Shown: positions 17,681-29,213, counted from the first letter of the stretch. The stretch: 32,771 nt of DNA from Rhodococcus sp. IEGM 1379 (GCF_030056815.1 NZ_JASHKR010000049.1:1-32771), one strand, 5' to 3'. The notes: a model not told the origin generated them from the sequence alone. Numbers and translations: made by a program.

Positions 17681-19414
17681 GTGACTGCCGTAGCGCCCCA
17701 GCCAGTCCCCGCGATAGCTGCAGCTAGGCCTTACCCGCCGCGGCAGGGACCCAAGGGCTCATTCATTTTCAAGATGATTACGACCACCGACCCCAAGGTG
17801 CTCGGAATCATGTACCTGGCGACTTCCATCGCCTTCTTCCTCATCGGCGGCCTGATGGCTCTGATGATGCGTGCCGAGCTTGCTGTGCCCGGCATGCAGT
17901 TCCTTTCCAATGAACAGTTCAACCAGCTGTTCACCATGCACGGCACCATCATGCTGCTGCTGTACGCGACGCCGATCGTCTTCGGCTTCGCCAACTACAT
18001 TCTTCCGCTGCAGATCGGCGCGCCCGATGTGGCGTTCCCGCGTCTGAACGCGTTCAGCTACTGGCTGTACCTGTTCGGCGCGATCATCGCGACAGCCGGA
18101 TTCGTAACCCCCGGTGGCGCAGCCGACTTCGGTTGGACTGCCTACACCCCGCTCACGAATGCACTGCATTCGCCGGGTGTCGGCGCTGACCTGTGGATCA
18201 TGGGTCTCGCTGTCGGTGGCCTCGGAACCATTCTCGGTGGCGTCAACATGATCACCACGGTGATCTGCCTGCGTGCCCCCGGTATGACCATGTTCCGCAT
18301 GCCGATCTTCACCTGGAACATCTTCATCACCAGCATCCTGATTCTGCTGGCGTTCCCGCTGCTGACCGCTGCACTGCTCGGCCTGTTCGTCGACCGACAT
18401 CTGGGTGGTCATATCTTCGACCCGGCAACGGGCGGTGTGTTGCTGTGGCAGCACCTGTTCTGGTTCTTCGGTCACCCCGAGGTGTACATCATCGCGCTGC
18501 CGTTCTTCGGCATCGTCTCGGAGATCTTCCCGGTCTTCAGCCGTAAGCCGATCTTCGGCTACAGCGGCCTGGTGTACGCAACGCTGGCCATCGCAGCCCT
18601 GTCGATCGCAGTGTGGGCTCACCACATGTACGCAACCGGTGCTGTTCTGCTGCCGTACTTCTCGTTCATGACGTTCTTGATCGCAGTGCCGACAGGCGTG
18701 AAGATATTCAACTGGATCGGAACTATGTGGAAGGGGCAGTTGACCTTCGAGTCGCCGATGCTCTTCTCGATCGGCTTCCTGATCACCTTCCTCTTCGGTG
18801 GACTGTCGGGCGTCATCCTCGCAAGCCCGCCGCTCGACTTCCACGTCACGGACAGCTACTTCGTTGTCGCCCACTTCCACTACGTGGTCTTCGGCACCGT
18901 CGTGTTCGCCACCTACGCCGGTATCTACTTCTGGTTCCCGAAGATGACCGGCCGCATGATGGACGAGCGCCTCGGCAAGTGGCACTTCTGGACCACGTTC
19001 GTCGGCTTCCACGGCACGTTCCTCGTGCAGCACTGGTTGGGTGCCGAAGGTATGCCGCGTCGTTACGCCGACTACCTGCCCAGCGACGGTTTCACCGTGC
19101 TGAACTCGGTATCGACAATCTTCGCCTTCGTTCTCGGCGCCTCCACGCTGCCGTTCATCTGGAACGTCTTCAAGAGCTACCGATACGGCGAAGTTGTCAC
19201 GGTCGACGATCCGTGGGGTTACGGAAACTCGCTCGAATGGGCAACCAGTTGCCCGCCGCCGCGCCACAACTTCACCGAGTTGCCGCGCATCCGCAGCGAG
19301 CGTCCGGCATTCGAACTGCACTACCCGCACATGGTTGAGCGGATGCGCGCAGAAGCGCACGTCGGCGTCGGCCACAACAGTAAGAACGACGCCCTCGAAG
19401 GCAGTTCTCACTAG
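17681..19414 (+). CDS. ctaD: Cytochrome c oxidase subunit I (aa3-type) CtaD
   Basis: A 577-residue 12-helix subunit carrying haem a, haem a3 and CuB, reducing O2 to water and pumping protons; in actinobacteria it works in the bcc-aa3 supercomplex. Ligands seen: His87 (MHGT) and His400 for haem a, His398 (AHFHYVVFG) for haem a3, and His265 (GHPEVY, with the cross-linked Tyr269), His314 and His315 (AHHMYATG) for CuB. The GTG at 17681 has AGGAGG 4 bases before it. Other oxidase subunits are not adjacent, the usual corynebacterial-mycobacterial arrangement. Strong C-ending codon bias suggests high expression. A strong terminator follows. Confidence 0.98.
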   Translation: MTAVAPQPVPAIAAARPYPPRQGPKGSFIFKMITTTDPKVLGIMYLATSIAFFLIGGLMALMMRAELAVPGMQFLSNEQFNQLFTMHGTIMLLLYATPIVFGFANYILPLQIGAPDVAFPRLNAFSYWLYLFGAIIATAGFVTPGGAADFGWTAYTPLTNALHSPGVGADLWIMGLAVGGLGTILGGVNMITTVICLRAPGMTMFRMPIFTWNIFITSILILLAFPLLTAALLGLFVDRHLGGHIFDPATGGVLLWQHLFWFFGHPEVYIIALPFFGIVSEIFPVFSRKPIFGYSGLVYATLAIAALSIAVWAHHMYATGAVLLPYFSFMTFLIAVPTGVKIFNWIGTMWKGQLTFESPMLFSIGFLITFLFGGLSGVILASPPLDFHVTDSYFVVAHFHYVVFGTVVFATYAGIYFWFPKMTGRMMDERLGKWHFWTTFVGFHGTFLVQHWLGAEGMPRRYADYLPSDGFTVLNSVSTIFAFVLGASTLPFIWNVFKSYRYGEVVTVDDPWGYGNSLEWATSCPPPRHNFTELPRIRSERPAFELHYPHMVERMRAEAHVGVGHNSKNDALEGSSH

Positions 19415-19429
19415 ATTTACATAGGTCAA

Positions 19430-19468
19430 CGAAAAGGCCCCGCCCGAACAACGGGCGGGGCCTTTTCG
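19430..19468 (+). terminator. Intrinsic terminator after ctaD
   Basis: A perfect 17-bp stem (19430-19446 with 19452-19468) with loop AACAA. The core is GGCCCCGCCCG. The right arm ends in TTTTCG, giving a short U tract. It lies 15 bases past the ctaD stop and insulates serB. Confidence 0.93.
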
Positions 19469-19496
19469 CTTGTCCGGTACGCCCTTGGCACAATAG

Positions 19497-21547
<2,051 letters not shown>

Positions 21548-21600
21548 GTCTTGATTAACGTTAGGCCTTGATCGACCAGTCCAGTGTCGGCATCTTGGCT

Positions 21601-22419
21601 ATGGATGAAGCGTCCAGTGGCCGTCAAGCTGATCGAGTGTTGAAACCAGTGCTCGCGCCAGCCTTGACTCGGAGACTCTTCTCGCTCTTTTTCGGTCTGT
21701 GGTTGTACGGCTTCTCGATGGCCATGATGATTTCCGCTGGGCTCGGGTTGGATCCGTGGGATGTATTCCACCAGGGTGTAGCTGAACGCGTATCGATGAG
21801 TTTCGGTGTGATCACGGCAATTACGGGTGTTGTTGTGCTTCTGCTGTGGATCCCACTGCGGCAACGGCCAGGATTCGGAACTATTGCCAATGTGGTTGTC
21901 ATCGCCATCGCAGTGGATACTTCACTGGCCTTCTTGCCGGACTTCGATTCCATGCCAGTTCGCATTTTCATACTGGTGGCCGGCATCCTTCTCAACGGAT
22001 TGGCGAGCGTTCTGTACATCGGCGCGGGGATGGGTCCCGGCCCGCGCGACGGACTGATGACCGGATTTGTCGCGCGCACCGGATGGTCTGTGCGACTCGT
22101 CCGCACCACTATCGAGATTGTGGTTCTGGCAACCGGTTGGCTCCTCGGCGGCACCGTCGGTGTGGGAACGGTGTTGTACGCCTTGGGGATCGGACCCACC
22201 ATCCAGTTGCTGATCAAGGTGCTGCCTCACTCCATGACGGTTGCAGTCACGGGTGACGGGACCGAGGCCCGCAAAGCCAGCACTGTCGGGCCGGTGAGTG
22301 AGAGTGTGGCACCGGCGGAGAGGGCGTCTGGCGATTCCGGTTCCCCAGTGGCACTGGATGAATCGAAGGCGAGAGACAGTGAACCGTCGAACCCTTCCGG
22401 GGTTCCCACGGTGATCTGA
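21601..22419 (+). CDS. YczE/YitT-like integral membrane protein
   Basis: A 272-residue membrane protein with about five hydrophobic helices (residues about 26-48, 68-86, 95-113, 119-141, 169-205). It has the family's paired loops GLGLDPWDVFHQG and GMGPGPRDGLMTG, which look like an internal duplication. The family has no established biochemical function. Residues 209-272 form a hydrophilic Ser/Ala/Glu-rich tail outside the conserved part, and this tail is encoded antisense to the 3' end of glgX (193-bp overlap). ATG 21601 is chosen; a TTG at 21568 would add 11 residues, and neither has a clear ribosome-binding site. It lies 53 bases after the Pth2-like gene. Confidence 0.85.
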   Translation: MDEASSGRQADRVLKPVLAPALTRRLFSLFFGLWLYGFSMAMMISAGLGLDPWDVFHQGVAERVSMSFGVITAITGVVVLLLWIPLRQRPGFGTIANVVVIAIAVDTSLAFLPDFDSMPVRIFILVAGILLNGLASVLYIGAGMGPGPRDGLMTGFVARTGWSVRLVRTTIEIVVLATGWLLGGTVGVGTVLYALGIGPTIQLLIKVLPHSMTVAVTGDGTEARKASTVGPVSESVAPAERASGDSGSPVALDESKARDSEPSNPSGVPTVI

Positions 22420-24374
22420 ATCGGCCCGCCGGAATGCAGGATCAGTAGCCAACTGCTATCGCCGAGTGGTCGACCTTCCGCCGTGTGGGAGCGGACGTCG
22501 GCCCCGTCTATCCAGGCTTGCACAGTACGGTTGCGCTCGTCGTACCAGGCATGGTCGTCGAATTCGGTGCCGGAAGCGTCGAACCACACCAGATCGGGAT
22601 GCTCGACGCGTCGCCGGCCTTCGAAGAATTCGGGTTGCCGTAGGGCGGGCGCGGATCGGCGCAGAGCCAGTGCGCGGGCGACAAAACTGATCAGCGCTTC
22701 ATCAGTATCTGTCCAGTCAAGTGGCCACGACTGATCCGGAGTGGCAAGAGTGGGAACACAATACGTGTTGTTGTTCCCACCGAGGCTGTGCCCGAACTCG
22801 TCGCCTGCAGTGAGCATGGGGGTGCCGGTGGAGAGAATCAACGTCGCCAGAAGCGCGCGGACATGTCGACAGCGGGCGTCGATGATCGCGGGATCGTCAC
22901 TGTCGCCTTCGATTCCGTGGTTGAACGAATCGTTGTGATCGGCACCGTCCCGATTGTCCTCACCGTTGGCGTCGTTGTGCTTGTTGTTATACGACACCAG
23001 ATCGGCTGCGGTGAAGCCGTCGTGGGCGGTGATGAAGTTGATCGACGCCCACGGCCGTCGCCCGTTGCCGGCGAATATGTCCTCCGAACCGGCCAGTCGT
23101 GACGCGACTTCCCGGACACTGGAACCGCCGTTCCAAAATGTTCGAATACTGCTGCGGTACTTGTCATTCCATTCGGACCACTGCAGGCCGAAATTGCCCA
23201 CCTGGTAACCGTCGGCCGTTGCGTCCCACGGTTCGGCGATAAGTTTGCACCGCGTCAGGATCGGGTCGGACGAGATTGCAGTCAGTACCGAGGCGCGAGG
23301 GTCGAAGGCGTCACCGCGAGGCCGTCCCAGTGCGCTCGCAAGGTCGAACCGGAAACCGTCGACGCCCATCTCACCCGCCCAGTAGCGCAGGCTGTCGGTA
23401 ATCATCCGAACCGAGATGGGGGATGAGGCGTCGACGGTATTGCCACATCCGGTGAGGTCGATATCGTGGCCTTCGTCGCTGAGCAGGTAGTAGCCGGGTG
23501 CATCCAATCCTCGCCAGCTGACACTGATTCCGCCGACACCCTGCTCGCAGGTGTGGTTGTAGACGACGTCGAGAATGACTTCGATTCCAGCCCTGTGCAG
23601 AGCGTCGACCATGATGCGAAACTCGGGAACCTCATTGCCCGGAGATGCTGCGTAACCAGGATGCGGCGCAAAGTACGACGCCGTCGAATAGCCCCAGTGG
23701 TTACGCATTCCACGAGCACGCACGCTCTGCTCGGTCAGAAATGCTTGTACGGGAAGCAGTTCCACGGCTGTGACGCCGAGGAGAATAAGGTGCTCGATAA
23801 CAGCCGGGGCTGCTAGTCCGAGATACGTACCCCGATGCGCGGGCGGGACGTCGGGATGAGTTGCGGTGAAGGCGCCCACGTGAAGTTCGTAGATCACAGT
23901 CTCTTCCCACGGTGTTTCAAGTCGATCACTCGACGCGACCAGGCCGGCGGTTACCACGGAGAGCGGTATCTGGCCGAGGGAATCAGATGCGGACGGTTCG
24001 CCGAACGGATCACTCTTGTAGGCCCGCAGTGCGTTGGAGTCGCCGAGTTCACCCTCGATGCGCCGCGCCCAGGGATCGATGAGGAGCTTGTTCGGATTGA
24101 ACCGCAAGCCCGCGCGGGGGTTCCACGGCCCGTCAGCGCGGATCCCGTAACGCTGCCCGGCTCCGACTCCGGAGATCACGCCGTGCCAGATTCCATACGT
24201 CTGCTGTCGGAGGTCGACGCGCTTCTCGTTTCCGGCATCGTCGATCAGGCAGATTTGTACCGCGGTGGCATCCGGAGAATGCACGGAAAACTGGGTTCCA
24301 CCATCGACGACGGTGGCTCCCAGAGGGTAGGGGGATCCGGGGAGCGGGGTGTGAGATTCATCGAGAGGCGACAC
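22227..24374 (-). CDS. glgX: Glycogen debranching enzyme GlgX
   Basis: A 715-residue GH13 isoamylase-type enzyme hydrolysing alpha-1,6 branches of glycogen or maltodextrin-like glucans. An N-terminal beta-sandwich (GATVVDGGTQFSVHSPDATAV) precedes the catalytic barrel with VILDVVYNHT, the nucleophile Asp344 in GFRFDLAS, acid/base Glu381 in IAEPWD, and Asp452 in TAHDGF. A C-terminal beta domain ends the chain, and its last strands are recognisable, so this 3' end is genuine despite overlapping the YczE-like gene. Start GTG 24374, with AGGA about 9 bases upstream. Divergent from the ABC ATPase gene across 51 bp. No other glg gene is in the window, but a glucan-type glycosyltransferase lies at the right edge. 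Confidence 0.95.
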   Translation of the reverse strand: MSPLDESHTPLPGSPYPLGATVVDGGTQFSVHSPDATAVQICLIDDAGNEKRVDLRQQTYGIWHGVISGVGAGQRYGIRADGPWNPRAGLRFNPNKLLIDPWARRIEGELGDSNALRAYKSDPFGEPSASDSLGQIPLSVVTAGLVASSDRLETPWEETVIYELHVGAFTATHPDVPPAHRGTYLGLAAPAVIEHLILLGVTAVELLPVQAFLTEQSVRARGMRNHWGYSTASYFAPHPGYAASPGNEVPEFRIMVDALHRAGIEVILDVVYNHTCEQGVGGISVSWRGLDAPGYYLLSDEGHDIDLTGCGNTVDASSPISVRMITDSLRYWAGEMGVDGFRFDLASALGRPRGDAFDPRASVLTAISSDPILTRCKLIAEPWDATADGYQVGNFGLQWSEWNDKYRSSIRTFWNGGSSVREVASRLAGSEDIFAGNGRRPWASINFITAHDGFTAADLVSYNNKHNDANGEDNRDGADHNDSFNHGIEGDSDDPAIIDARCRHVRALLATLILSTGTPMLTAGDEFGHSLGGNNNTYCVPTLATPDQSWPLDWTDTDEALISFVARALALRRSAPALRQPEFFEGRRRVEHPDLVWFDASGTEFDDHAWYDERNRTVQAWIDGADVRSHTAEGRPLGDSSWLLILHSGGPIQITVGTPEGFDGSLSLAFDSSSATGEPESPDALSAGATLSLTGPTVLALRASVPSPVTATVME

Positions 24375-24425
24375 GCGAGTAGATCCTGCCGTGGATGGCT
24401 GGAGAATGTGCGGGAAGATGTTCGG

Positions 24426-25247
24426 GTGCCACTACCTGATCCTGATCTCCTCATCGATTTCGACGACGTCCTCATCCGCCGCGGCGGGTCCACTCTTGTG
24501 GGTCCGGTGACCTGGAAGGTGGAGCTCGACGAGCGATGGGTGGTGCTCGGCCCCAACGGTGCGGGCAAGACGTCGTTGCTCCGTATCGCCGCCGGCGAGG
24601 TGTTTCCCACCAGCGGCACCGCGCATCTGCTGGGGGAGGTGCTCGGGCGAGTCGATATCAACGAGCTCAAGCCGCGCATCGGTTTGTCGTCGTCCGCTCT
24701 GGCAAGCCGTGTGCCCGCCGACGAGAAGGTCAGCGATCTTGTGGTCTCCGCCGGTTACGCGGTGCTGGGTCGGTGGCGTGAAGAGTACGAGTCCCTGGAC
24801 ACCACGCGCGCAGTCGAGATGCTCGAAAGCCTTGGTGCCGAACACCTCGCCGATCGCACCTACGGAACGCTGTCCGAGGGTGAGCGCAAGCGAGTACTTA
24901 TCGCGCGTGCGCTGATGACCGACCCCGAACTGCTGCTGCTCGACGAGCCTGCTGCCGGACTCGACCTGGGTGGACGCGAGGAACTGGTGGCACGACTCAC
25001 CGAACTCGCTGCCGATCCCGACGCGCCCGCCATCGTCCTGATTACCCACCACGTCGAAGAGATTCCGCCGGGATTCACCCACGCCCTCCTGCTCAAGGAA
25101 GGTGGCGTCGTAGCGCAGGGTCTGATCGAGGACGTCATCACGGCTGAGAACCTCAGCAACGCATTCAGTCAGTTGATCAGTCTGGATTCGGTGGACGGTC
25201 GGTACTTCGCTCGTCGCGCGCGCCCGTCGGGTGCACACCGCGTCTGA
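24426..25247 (+). CDS. ABC transporter ATP-binding protein, stand-alone
   Basis: A 273-residue single nucleotide-binding domain. Walker A GPNGAGKTS (42-50), signature LSEGERKR, Walker B LLLLDEPAAGLDL and switch His in THHVEEIP are all intact, so it should hydrolyse ATP. The signature starts LSEGE rather than LSGGQ, as in a family of orphan ATPases (ModF/YlmA-like). No permease or binding protein is next to it. GTG 24426 has GGGAAG 8 bases before it; the longer open frame runs antisense through glgX and is not used. Position matches Rv3041c of M. tuberculosis from memory. The exported or imported substrate is unknown. Confidence 0.92.
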   Translation: MPLPDPDLLIDFDDVLIRRGGSTLVGPVTWKVELDERWVVLGPNGAGKTSLLRIAAGEVFPTSGTAHLLGEVLGRVDINELKPRIGLSSSALASRVPADEKVSDLVVSAGYAVLGRWREEYESLDTTRAVEMLESLGAEHLADRTYGTLSEGERKRVLIARALMTDPELLLLDEPAAGLDLGGREELVARLTELAADPDAPAIVLITHHVEEIPPGFTHALLLKEGGVVAQGLIEDVITAENLSNAFSQLISLDSVDGRYFARRARPSGAHRV

Positions 25248-25301
25248 ATGAGCGGGACCTGACATGCGGCGTAGATCACACATCGCGTAAGTTCCGGAAA
25301 C

Positions 25302-26120
25302 ATGGCTAACGAGTTTGCGGACGCAGTCCCCACACCCAAAGATGCATCGACGGTAATTCTGGTGCGCGATTCCGCACCAGGGATCGAAATCTTCCTGCTT
25401 CAGCGGGTGCAGGGGATGGCGTTTGCCGGCGGAATGACCGTGTTCCCCGGCGGTGGCGTCGACAAGTCCGACGCTACGGCTGACGTTCAGTGGGCAGGCC
25501 CGTCGGTGGAGTGGTGGGCCGAGCGATTCAGCACGGACGTCGCCCGCGCCAAGGCCCTTGTCTGCGCCGCAGTGCGTGAGACGTTCGAAGAATGCGGTGT
25601 CCTGCTGGCCGGACCCAGCGCCGACAGCGTCGTTGCTGATACGTCCGGCTACGCGACTGCACGAGTTGCGCTCGAAAACCACGAACTCTCGTTCAGTGAT
25701 TTCCTGAAGCAGGAAAATCTGGTCCTGCGCACCGACCTTCTCCGGCCGTGGGCGAACTGGATCACGCCGATCGCCGAGCAGCGTCGTTACGACACCCGCT
25801 TCTTCGTGGCCGCTGCGCCCGAAGGGCAGGTGGCCGACGGTGTCACCTCGGAAGCCGCCGCAGTGCGCTGGCAGAGTCCGCAGGACGCGCTGGAACACTG
25901 GCGCGCCGGTGGCAGCATCTTGTTACCGCCCACCTGGACTCAGCTGATGGAACTGTCGAAGTACGGGTCGGTCGCCGAAATTTTGGCAGCTGAGCCTGAG
26001 ATTCCGGTTATCTTGCCGACGCTGTTTCGGGACGAGACCACATTCCGGATCGATTTCCCCAATATGGATGGTTACTACGCTGACGGACCGCATCCGTGGG
26101 CACCCAAGCCCTCCAAATAG
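25302..26120 (+). CDS. Nudix hydrolase of the NUDT19-like type
   Basis: A 272-residue protein. The Nudix box is split: the FPGGGVD region (48-54) is separated by about 37 residues from AAVRETFEECGVLL (Arg92 to Leu102). This insertion is typical of the NUDT19 group, whose studied members cleave CoA and acyl-CoA at the pyrophosphate. A conserved tail has the PPTWTQLMEL segment. The catalytic REXXEE glutamates are present. It lies directly before an enoyl-CoA hydratase (22 bases), so a CoA-type substrate is attractive but inferred. ATG 25302 has a weak GGAAA nearby. Confidence 0.9.
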   Translation: MANEFADAVPTPKDASTVILVRDSAPGIEIFLLQRVQGMAFAGGMTVFPGGGVDKSDATADVQWAGPSVEWWAERFSTDVARAKALVCAAVRETFEECGVLLAGPSADSVVADTSGYATARVALENHELSFSDFLKQENLVLRTDLLRPWANWITPIAEQRRYDTRFFVAAAPEGQVADGVTSEAAAVRWQSPQDALEHWRAGGSILLPPTWTQLMELSKYGSVAEILAAEPEIPVILPTLFRDETTFRIDFPNMDGYYADGPHPWAPKPSK

Positions 26121-26142
26121 CCACCCAAGTAGCCTCTCGATC

Positions 26143-26922
26143 ATGGCTGAATTTGTAACTCTCGAGGTTTCCGAAGGTATTGGCACGATCCGTCTCGCAC
26201 GGCCCCCGATGAACGCATTGAACCGTCAGGTTCAGGACGAACTGGTTGCTGCTGCTCATGCTGCAACCGTCGACAAAGCTGTCAAGGCTGTCATCGTCTA
26301 CGGCGGCGAAAAGGTATTTGCCGCCGGTGCGGACGTCAAGGAAATGGCCGAGATGAGTTTCGGTCAGATGAGCGATGCCATCGCCGGGATTCAGGCCGGA
26401 ATCGGCGCCGTCGCGGCAATCCCGAAGCCGACCGTCGCTGCCATCACCGGCTACGCGCTGGGCGGCGGTCTCGAAGTGGCGCTTGCCGCGGACCGTCGTA
26501 TCGCCGGCGACAACGTCAAGGTCGGCGTCCCGGAAATCTTGCTGGGAATCATCCCCGGTGGCGGCGGAACTCAGCGTCTCGCTCGTCTCATCGGGCCGGC
26601 GAAGGCCAAGGACCTGGTGTTCAGCGGCCGTTTTGTCGGCGCTGACGAAGCATTCGCGATGGGACTGATCGACGAGGTCGTAGCGCCCGACGACGTGTAC
26701 ACCGCGGCGCGTACGTGGGCGTCGCAGTTTGTCGGAGCGGCTTCGCGGGCCCTGGCTGCAGCGAAGGCCGCAATCGACGAGGGCCTGAACACGGATCTGG
26801 AATCGGGCCTCAAGATCGAGCAGCATCTGTTCACCGGACTTTTTGCCACCGAGGATCAGACGATCGGTATGGCGTCGTTCATCGCGAACGGCCCCGGTAA
26901 GGCCGCGTTCACAGGGGAGTAG
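26143..26922 (+). CDS. Enoyl-CoA hydratase/isomerase (crotonase family)
   Basis: A 259-residue crotonase-fold enzyme. Oxyanion-hole segments AGADVKEM (61-68) and ALGGGLEVALA (105-115), with catalytic Glu111 and Glu131 (VPEILLGIIPGGGGTQRL) at the positions of rat mitochondrial hydratase Glu144 and Glu164, so true hydration of 2-enoyl-CoA is likely. C-terminal FATEDQTIGMASFIANGPGKAAF is typical. ATG 26143 gives MAEFVTLEV, a standard N-terminus; no Shine-Dalgarno sequence is seen in the 22-base gap after the Nudix gene, so it may rely on readthrough coupling. Position matches echA17 (Rv3039c) from memory. Confidence 0.95.
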   Translation: MAEFVTLEVSEGIGTIRLARPPMNALNRQVQDELVAAAHAATVDKAVKAVIVYGGEKVFAAGADVKEMAEMSFGQMSDAIAGIQAGIGAVAAIPKPTVAAITGYALGGGLEVALAADRRIAGDNVKVGVPEILLGIIPGGGGTQRLARLIGPAKAKDLVFSGRFVGADEAFAMGLIDEVVAPDDVYTAARTWASQFVGAASRALAAAKAAIDEGLNTDLESGLKIEQHLFTGLFATEDQTIGMASFIANGPGKAAFTGE

Positions 26923-26968
26923 GCTCCCCTAAACTAGAACTTGTTCATCTCTTACCAGCGAGTAGGAT
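26913..26968 (+). promoter_or_regulatory. Short hairpin and leaderless promoter ahead of the methyltransferase gene
   Basis: AGGGGAG/CTCCCCT (26913-26930, 4-base loop) forms over the enoyl-CoA hydratase stop codon and may be a weak terminator. Then TTGTTC (26941-26946), a 16-base spacer and TAGGAT (26963-26968) form a good promoter. The -10 ends 6 bases before the ATG at 26975, and no Shine-Dalgarno sequence is present, so the message probably begins at or next to the start codon. Confidence 0.6.
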
Positions 26969-26974
26969 AGCCGC

Positions 26975-28027
26975 ATGACTGCCAGCCCAACTGACGACGC
27001 AACCGTCACGCCGCCCGTCGCTGTCGACGCGTCGACAGCCCCTGTTTCAAGCGTTGACGCCTCGGTTGTCGACCCCGCACCACGGCCACACGCAACGGCC
27101 GAAGAGGTCGAGGCCGCTCGTAAGGACACCAAGCTCGCGCAGGTGCTCTACCACGACTGGGAAGCCGAAACCTACGACGACAAGTGGTCCATCTCGTACG
27201 ACGAGCGATGCATCGACTACGCCCGGGGTCGTTTCGATGCCGTTGCCGGCGATCTGCCCTTGCCGTACGAGCGAGCGCTCGAACTGGGCTGCGGCACAGG
27301 CTTTTTCCTCCTCAATCTGATGCAGGGTGGAGTTGCCAAGACAGGCTCGGTTACCGATCTGTCCCCAGGCATGGTCAAGGTTGCGATGCGTAACGCCGAG
27401 CACCTCGGCTTGCCGGTCGACGGCCGTGTCGCCGACGCCGAGACAATTCCCTACGAGGACAACACCTTCGACCTCGTAGTCGGCCATGCGGTGCTGCACC
27501 ACATCCCTGATGTAGAGCAGTCGTTGCGTGAGGTCCTTCGTGTCCTCAAGCCCGGTGGACGATTCGTCTTCGCCGGTGAGCCGTCCACGGTCGGCAACCT
27601 CTACGCTCGCTGGCTCGGCCGCGCGACGTGGGAAGTAACCACCACCATCACCAAGTTGCCGTTCCTTGCCGACTGGCGCCGCCCGCAGGAAGAACTCGAC
27701 GAGTCTTCCCGTGCAGCAGCACTCGAAGCTATCGTCGACCTGCACACGTTCGATCCCACGGACCTCGAGAACATGGCAAAGTCCGCCGGTGGCTCCGAAG
27801 TGCGTGCTGTCACCGAGGAATTCGCTGCGGCGCTGCTCGGCTGGCCGGTACGTACTTTCGAGGCAGCAGTTCCGCCCGAGAAGCTCGGCTGGGGTTGGGC
27901 AAAGTTTGCATTCGGTGGGTTCAAGACGCTCAGTTGGGTCGATGAGAAGGTTCTGCGCCACGTCGTTCCGCGCGGATTCTTCTACAATGTCATGATCACC
28001 GGCGTGAAACCCGGTTCTGCGTCATGA
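26975..28027 (+). CDS. Class I SAM-dependent methyltransferase
   Basis: A 350-residue Rossmann-fold methyltransferase (Methyltransf_11/UbiE-like). Residues 1-45 are Thr/Val/Pro-rich and probably disordered. Motif I ALELGCGTGF (101-110), acidic motif II region, VADAETIPYEDNTFDLVVGHAVLHHIPD (motif III/IV) and VLRVLKPGGRFVFAGEP (post-III) follow. The C-terminal 130 residues (LGRATWEVTTTITKLPFLADWRRP onward) are specific to this group and could form the acceptor site. Position corresponds to Rv3038c of M. tuberculosis from memory. It lies in the same run as the THUMP-like methyltransferase. Acceptor unknown; lipid, quinone or methylated polysaccharide precursors are all possible. Confidence 0.9.
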   Translation: MTASPTDDATVTPPVAVDASTAPVSSVDASVVDPAPRPHATAEEVEAARKDTKLAQVLYHDWEAETYDDKWSISYDERCIDYARGRFDAVAGDLPLPYERALELGCGTGFFLLNLMQGGVAKTGSVTDLSPGMVKVAMRNAEHLGLPVDGRVADAETIPYEDNTFDLVVGHAVLHHIPDVEQSLREVLRVLKPGGRFVFAGEPSTVGNLYARWLGRATWEVTTTITKLPFLADWRRPQEELDESSRAAALEAIVDLHTFDPTDLENMAKSAGGSEVRAVTEEFAAALLGWPVRTFEAAVPPEKLGWGWAKFAFGGFKTLSWVDEKVLRHVVPRGFFYNVMITGVKPGSAS

Positions 28028-28054
28028 CGGCCGACATCAAGCCCGGCAACTGAA

Positions 28055-29212
28055 TTGGGCTACGACTTCACCCTCTCTGATGTCGACTATCTCGGAAGTG
28101 GCTCCGGCGTAGCGGCATTGGCTGAGGTGGATCAGCTCGAACTGTCCACGCGTACGCGCTTGGCCGACATCGGCCGGGCGCGTACGCGTTTCGGCGACCG
28201 CATGCCCGCGCTCGTCGACACGGTACTTCTGCGTCGTAAAGCTGCCCAGAAACTCCCCGGCAGTGACGGTTGGTTGTTCACCGACGACGCTATGCAGCAA
28301 GCCACTCCGGCGGCGGTTGCGGTTCACCGGGCGCAGCGATTGATCGGTCGCGACGTCCACGACGTGACCTGTTCCATCGGGGCTGAACTGCACGCGCTCA
28401 CCGGGGTCGCCTCACAGGTGATCGGCAGCGACATCGACGCTGTTCGATTGGCGATGGCACGCCGCAACGTGCCCACGGCGACTCTGCTGCGCGCTGATGC
28501 GCTGCGTCCGACCACGCGGGACACAGTTGTTCTCGCCGACCCGGCACGTCGATCAGGCGGACGTCGAACCCACGATCCTGCAGCGCTGATGCCGCCCCTC
28601 CCGGATCTACTCGACGTTTACCAGGGCCGCGACATTGCCGTGAAGTGCGCTCCCGGACTCGATTTCGACTCCCTCGACTGGGGCGGCGAAGTAGAGATCG
28701 TGTCACTCGACGGCGGCGTGAAGGAAGCCTGCCTGTGGTCGGCCGGTTTGGCGCAGGCAGGAGTGTCTCGTCGAGCGTCGGTGCTCCGGTCCGACGGAAG
28801 CGGTTGGTCTGTGACCGACGCCGAAGACGACACGATCCCGGAACAGGAACCGGGGGAGTGGATCATCGACCCGGACGGCGCGGTAGTGCGCGCAGGCCTG
28901 GTGCGTCACTACGCCGCCAGACACGGACTGTGGCAGTTGGATCCGCGCATTGCCTATCTCACCGGTGACAGTGTCCCTGAGGGGGTTCGCGGATTCCGGA
29001 TCCTCGAACAGATCAAGTACTCGGAGAAGCTACTGAAACAGACTCTCTCGAAGCGTGATTGCGGCGTCGCCGAGATTCTGGTCCGTGGCGTCGACGTCGA
29101 TCCCGCGATACTGCGTCCACGGCTCAAGCTGAAAGGCTCGGTGTCACTGAGCGTGGTGATCGTGCGGATCGGGCGTTCGGCGTCGGCATTTATCTGCGAG
29201 GCGTCGCGCTAG
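28055..29212 (+). CDS. THUMP-like-domain SAM-dependent methyltransferase (Rv3037c-like)
   Basis: A 385-residue protein. An N-terminal helical part (1-105) precedes a SAM-binding core: DVTCSIGAELHALTG (motif I variant), GSDIDAVRLAMARRN (motif II) and VLADPARRSGG (motif IV, a DPPR-like catalytic loop). The C-terminal 90 residues (RILEQIKYSEKLLKQTLSKRDCGVAEILVRG...) match the THUMP-like domain seen in this actinobacterial family. The start is TTG 28055, the first start after an in-frame TGA; no ribosome-binding site is seen, and it lies 27 bases after the previous methyltransferase. In M. tuberculosis the corresponding Rv3037c was proposed as a candidate sugar methyltransferase for MGLP (memory). 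The THUMP-like part instead hints at RNA; undecided. Convergent stop codons lie 1 base apart with the next gene. Confidence 0.85.
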   Translation: MGYDFTLSDVDYLGSGSGVAALAEVDQLELSTRTRLADIGRARTRFGDRMPALVDTVLLRRKAAQKLPGSDGWLFTDDAMQQATPAAVAVHRAQRLIGRDVHDVTCSIGAELHALTGVASQVIGSDIDAVRLAMARRNVPTATLLRADALRPTTRDTVVLADPARRSGGRRTHDPAALMPPLPDLLDVYQGRDIAVKCAPGLDFDSLDWGGEVEIVSLDGGVKEACLWSAGLAQAGVSRRASVLRSDGSGWSVTDAEDDTIPEQEPGEWIIDPDGAVVRAGLVRHYAARHGLWQLDPRIAYLTGDSVPEGVRGFRILEQIKYSEKLLKQTLSKRDCGVAEILVRGVDVDPAILRPRLKLKGSVSLSVVIVRIGRSASAFICEASR

Positions 29213-29213
29213 A

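Noticed and set aside
23835-24425. Upstream extension of the ABC ATPase frame
   Set aside because: The extra 197 codons run antisense through the glgX N-terminus and show no domain; GTG 24426 has a good ribosome-binding site.
26936-26948. LexA/SOS box at GAACTTGTTC
   Set aside because: The mycobacterial-type SOS box needs four bases between GAAC and GTTC; here there are two, and the right arm is part of the -35.
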